From the NCBI GenBank assembly GCA_964429385.1, contig CAYSBR010000011.1, positions 1-64,000 of the forward strand: 64,000 nucleotides of DNA, read 5' to 3'. Both the position numbers and the translations under genes were made by a program. Of this stretch, positions 63,240 to 64,000 are shown one piece after another (the first letter of the stretch is position 1; the number at the start of each line of letters is the position of its first letter). The notes beneath the pieces were generated by a model. The model saw only the letters and a program-made list of their open reading frames with translations. It was not told the origin of the DNA and searched no databases. Source of the DNA: UBA2377 sp964429385 (GTDB lineage: Bacteria > Verrucomicrobiota > Verrucomicrobiia > Opitutales > Opitutaceae).

Positions 63240-63499
63240 TTTTACAGGAGAAAACGGAGCGTGGAGCAGGGAGCAAGGAGCGGGGAGCGAGGTGGGCCGT
63301 GCGCTCCGCGCGCGGCCGGGTGCGACGGCCGGATTCAGCGATGAAATGCCTGGCCACAAAAAGGCACGAAAACGGCACCAAAAAATTGAGGAAAGCTCAT
63401 GTTTTTTGCGCTTCTTTGTGCCTTTTCGTGGCCAAAATGACTGGGCGACAGTCCTGAAGTCAGTCGTCTCGTGCTCCCTGCTCCACGCTCCAATCTCCC
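63240..63499 (+). repeat. Dispersed nested-palindrome repeat, copy 10
   Basis: It begins with TTTTACAGGAGAAAACGGAG (63240-63259), also seen beside copy 1, followed by a GGAGC array, the GTGGGCCGTGCGCTCCGCGC block and GCGACGGCCGGATTCAGCG. The inner stem is GGCCACAAAAAGGCACGAAA / TTTGTGCCTTTTCGTGGCC. GGGCGACAGTCCTGAAGTCA and CTCCCTGCTCCACGCTCC follow. It ends on the base before the dxs stop codon. Confidence 0.94.
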
Positions 63500-64000
63500 T
63501 CAGAGCGTATTGGCGGGGGTGGCTGGCCGGGTGTGCCAGCGGGTGAGGACGCGCTGGTGGATGTCATCCGGGGCGAGGCCGTAGGCGGCGCGGAGGGTTT
63601 CCACGCTTGAACCGTGTTCCACAAATTTGTCGGGCCAGCCGATGCGTTCGACAGCGGCGGGAATGCCCGCCTCCTGCAGTGTTTCGATGACGGCACTGCC
63701 AAACCCGCCGGCGAGCACATGGTCTTCCATGGTCACGATGAGGGGTGTGGCGGCCGCGTGGCGGAGGAGCAGGGCGCGATCGAGCGGCTTGGCGAAGCGG
63801 GCGTTCACCACGCCGACGGAGAGGGCTTCCGCGGCTTGCAGGCGGTCGGCCAGCCGGAGGGCGTCCGGCACCATCGAGCCGAGCGCCCAGATGGTGATGT
63901 CGGTGCCTTCGCGCAACACTTCGGCCCGGCCGATCGGCAGGACGGTGGGAGTATCCTTGATCGGCACGCCGGTGCCGGCGCCGCGCGGATAACGGATGAA
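63500..64000 (-). CDS. dxs: 1-deoxy-D-xylulose-5-phosphate synthase, C-terminal part
   Basis: The C-terminal 167 residues of DXS, the first enzyme of the MEP isoprenoid pathway. The gene continues beyond the right edge of the window. FIRYPRGAGTG at the edge is the family's conserved FRYPRG-G motif, followed by VLPIGRAEVLREGTDITIWALGSMVPDAL and LIVTMEDHVLAGGFGSAVIETL, the transketolase C-terminal domain. The stop codon abuts repeat copy 10. Confidence 0.93.
   Translation of the reverse strand, partial: FIRYPRGAGTGVPIKDTPTVLPIGRAEVLREGTDITIWALGSMVPDALRLADRLQAAEALSVGVVNARFAKPLDRALLLRHAAATPLIVTMEDHVLAGGFGSAVIETLQEAGIPAAVERIGWPDKFVEHGSSVETLRAAYGLAPDDIHQRVLTRWHTRPATPANTL

Noticed and set aside
27965..63457. 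A semi-conserved reading frame through the repeats, giving FSDEMIGHKKARKGTK-type peptides
   Set aside because: The frame is broken by a stop in copy 4, by loop indels in copies 5 and 9, and is open on both strands because of composition. The nucleotide palindrome, not a peptide, is conserved.
25620..63499. CRISPR array
   Set aside because: Repeats are thousands of bases apart, palindromic and hundreds of bases long, with no unique spacers and no cas genes.

Overview
The window is high-GC, densely coded DNA from a Gram-negative bacterium. Lipid A acyltransferase, heptosyltransferase, KdtX/WaaE-like and Wzm/Wzt genes imply an LPS outer membrane. Housekeeping protein character and gene order (serS-tilS-ftsH, tig-clpP-clpX) would suit a verrucomicrobium of the Opitutales type; this placement is inferred, not demonstrated. 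Most start codons follow CT-rich leaders rather than Shine-Dalgarno sequences.

Layout. 1-25.5 kb is ordinary chromosome: a tRNA 3' end, a receiver-kinase, argH, mutL, glycogen phosphorylase, a large membrane protein, a double ABC ATPase, an acyltransferase-heptosyltransferase fusion, a second heptosyltransferase, serS, tilS, ftsH, UDP-glucose dehydrogenase, alr, tsaB, tig, clpP and clpX. 25.5-29.6 kb carries an M42 peptidase, hisA and a disulfide oxidoreductase. 29.6-59.7 kb is one large surface-polysaccharide (O-antigen) locus, almost wholly on the minus strand: an initiating sugar-phosphate transferase, about a dozen glycosyltransferases, a fucosyltransferase, three methyltransferase-like proteins, two acyltransferases, ligase/polymerase-like membrane proteins, a Wzm/Wzt exporter and an asparagine synthase. 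60-64 kb holds a DJ-1/PfpI protein, a sugar-nucleotide-type SDR, ybaB, recR, tRNA-Gly(CCC) and the end of dxs.

The most unusual feature is a family of ten roughly 200-400 bp intergenic repeats between 25.6 and 63.5 kb. Each has a nested, imperfectly palindromic design: an outer GGAGC-rich arm paired with a GCTCC-rich arm, a conserved GC-rich block, and an inner stem made of ten-base words (GGCACGAAAA type). The right side of each also carries GTAGTC words. The repeats fill the gaps between translationally coupled gene blocks of the polysaccharide locus. Neighbouring copies are the most alike. A miniature version lies in frame inside a glycosyltransferase gene. The same GTAGTC words flank a complete four-helix-bundle (23S rRNA intervening-sequence type) protein gene wedged between wzm and wzt. 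The repeats and this gene together are my best candidate for an undescribed system.

The 44.5-54.6 kb segment is visibly lower in GC, has no core repeat and is dominated by unusual glycosyltransferases. It ends inside wzt near the border between its ATPase and sugar-binding domains, which looks like an imported serotype cassette.
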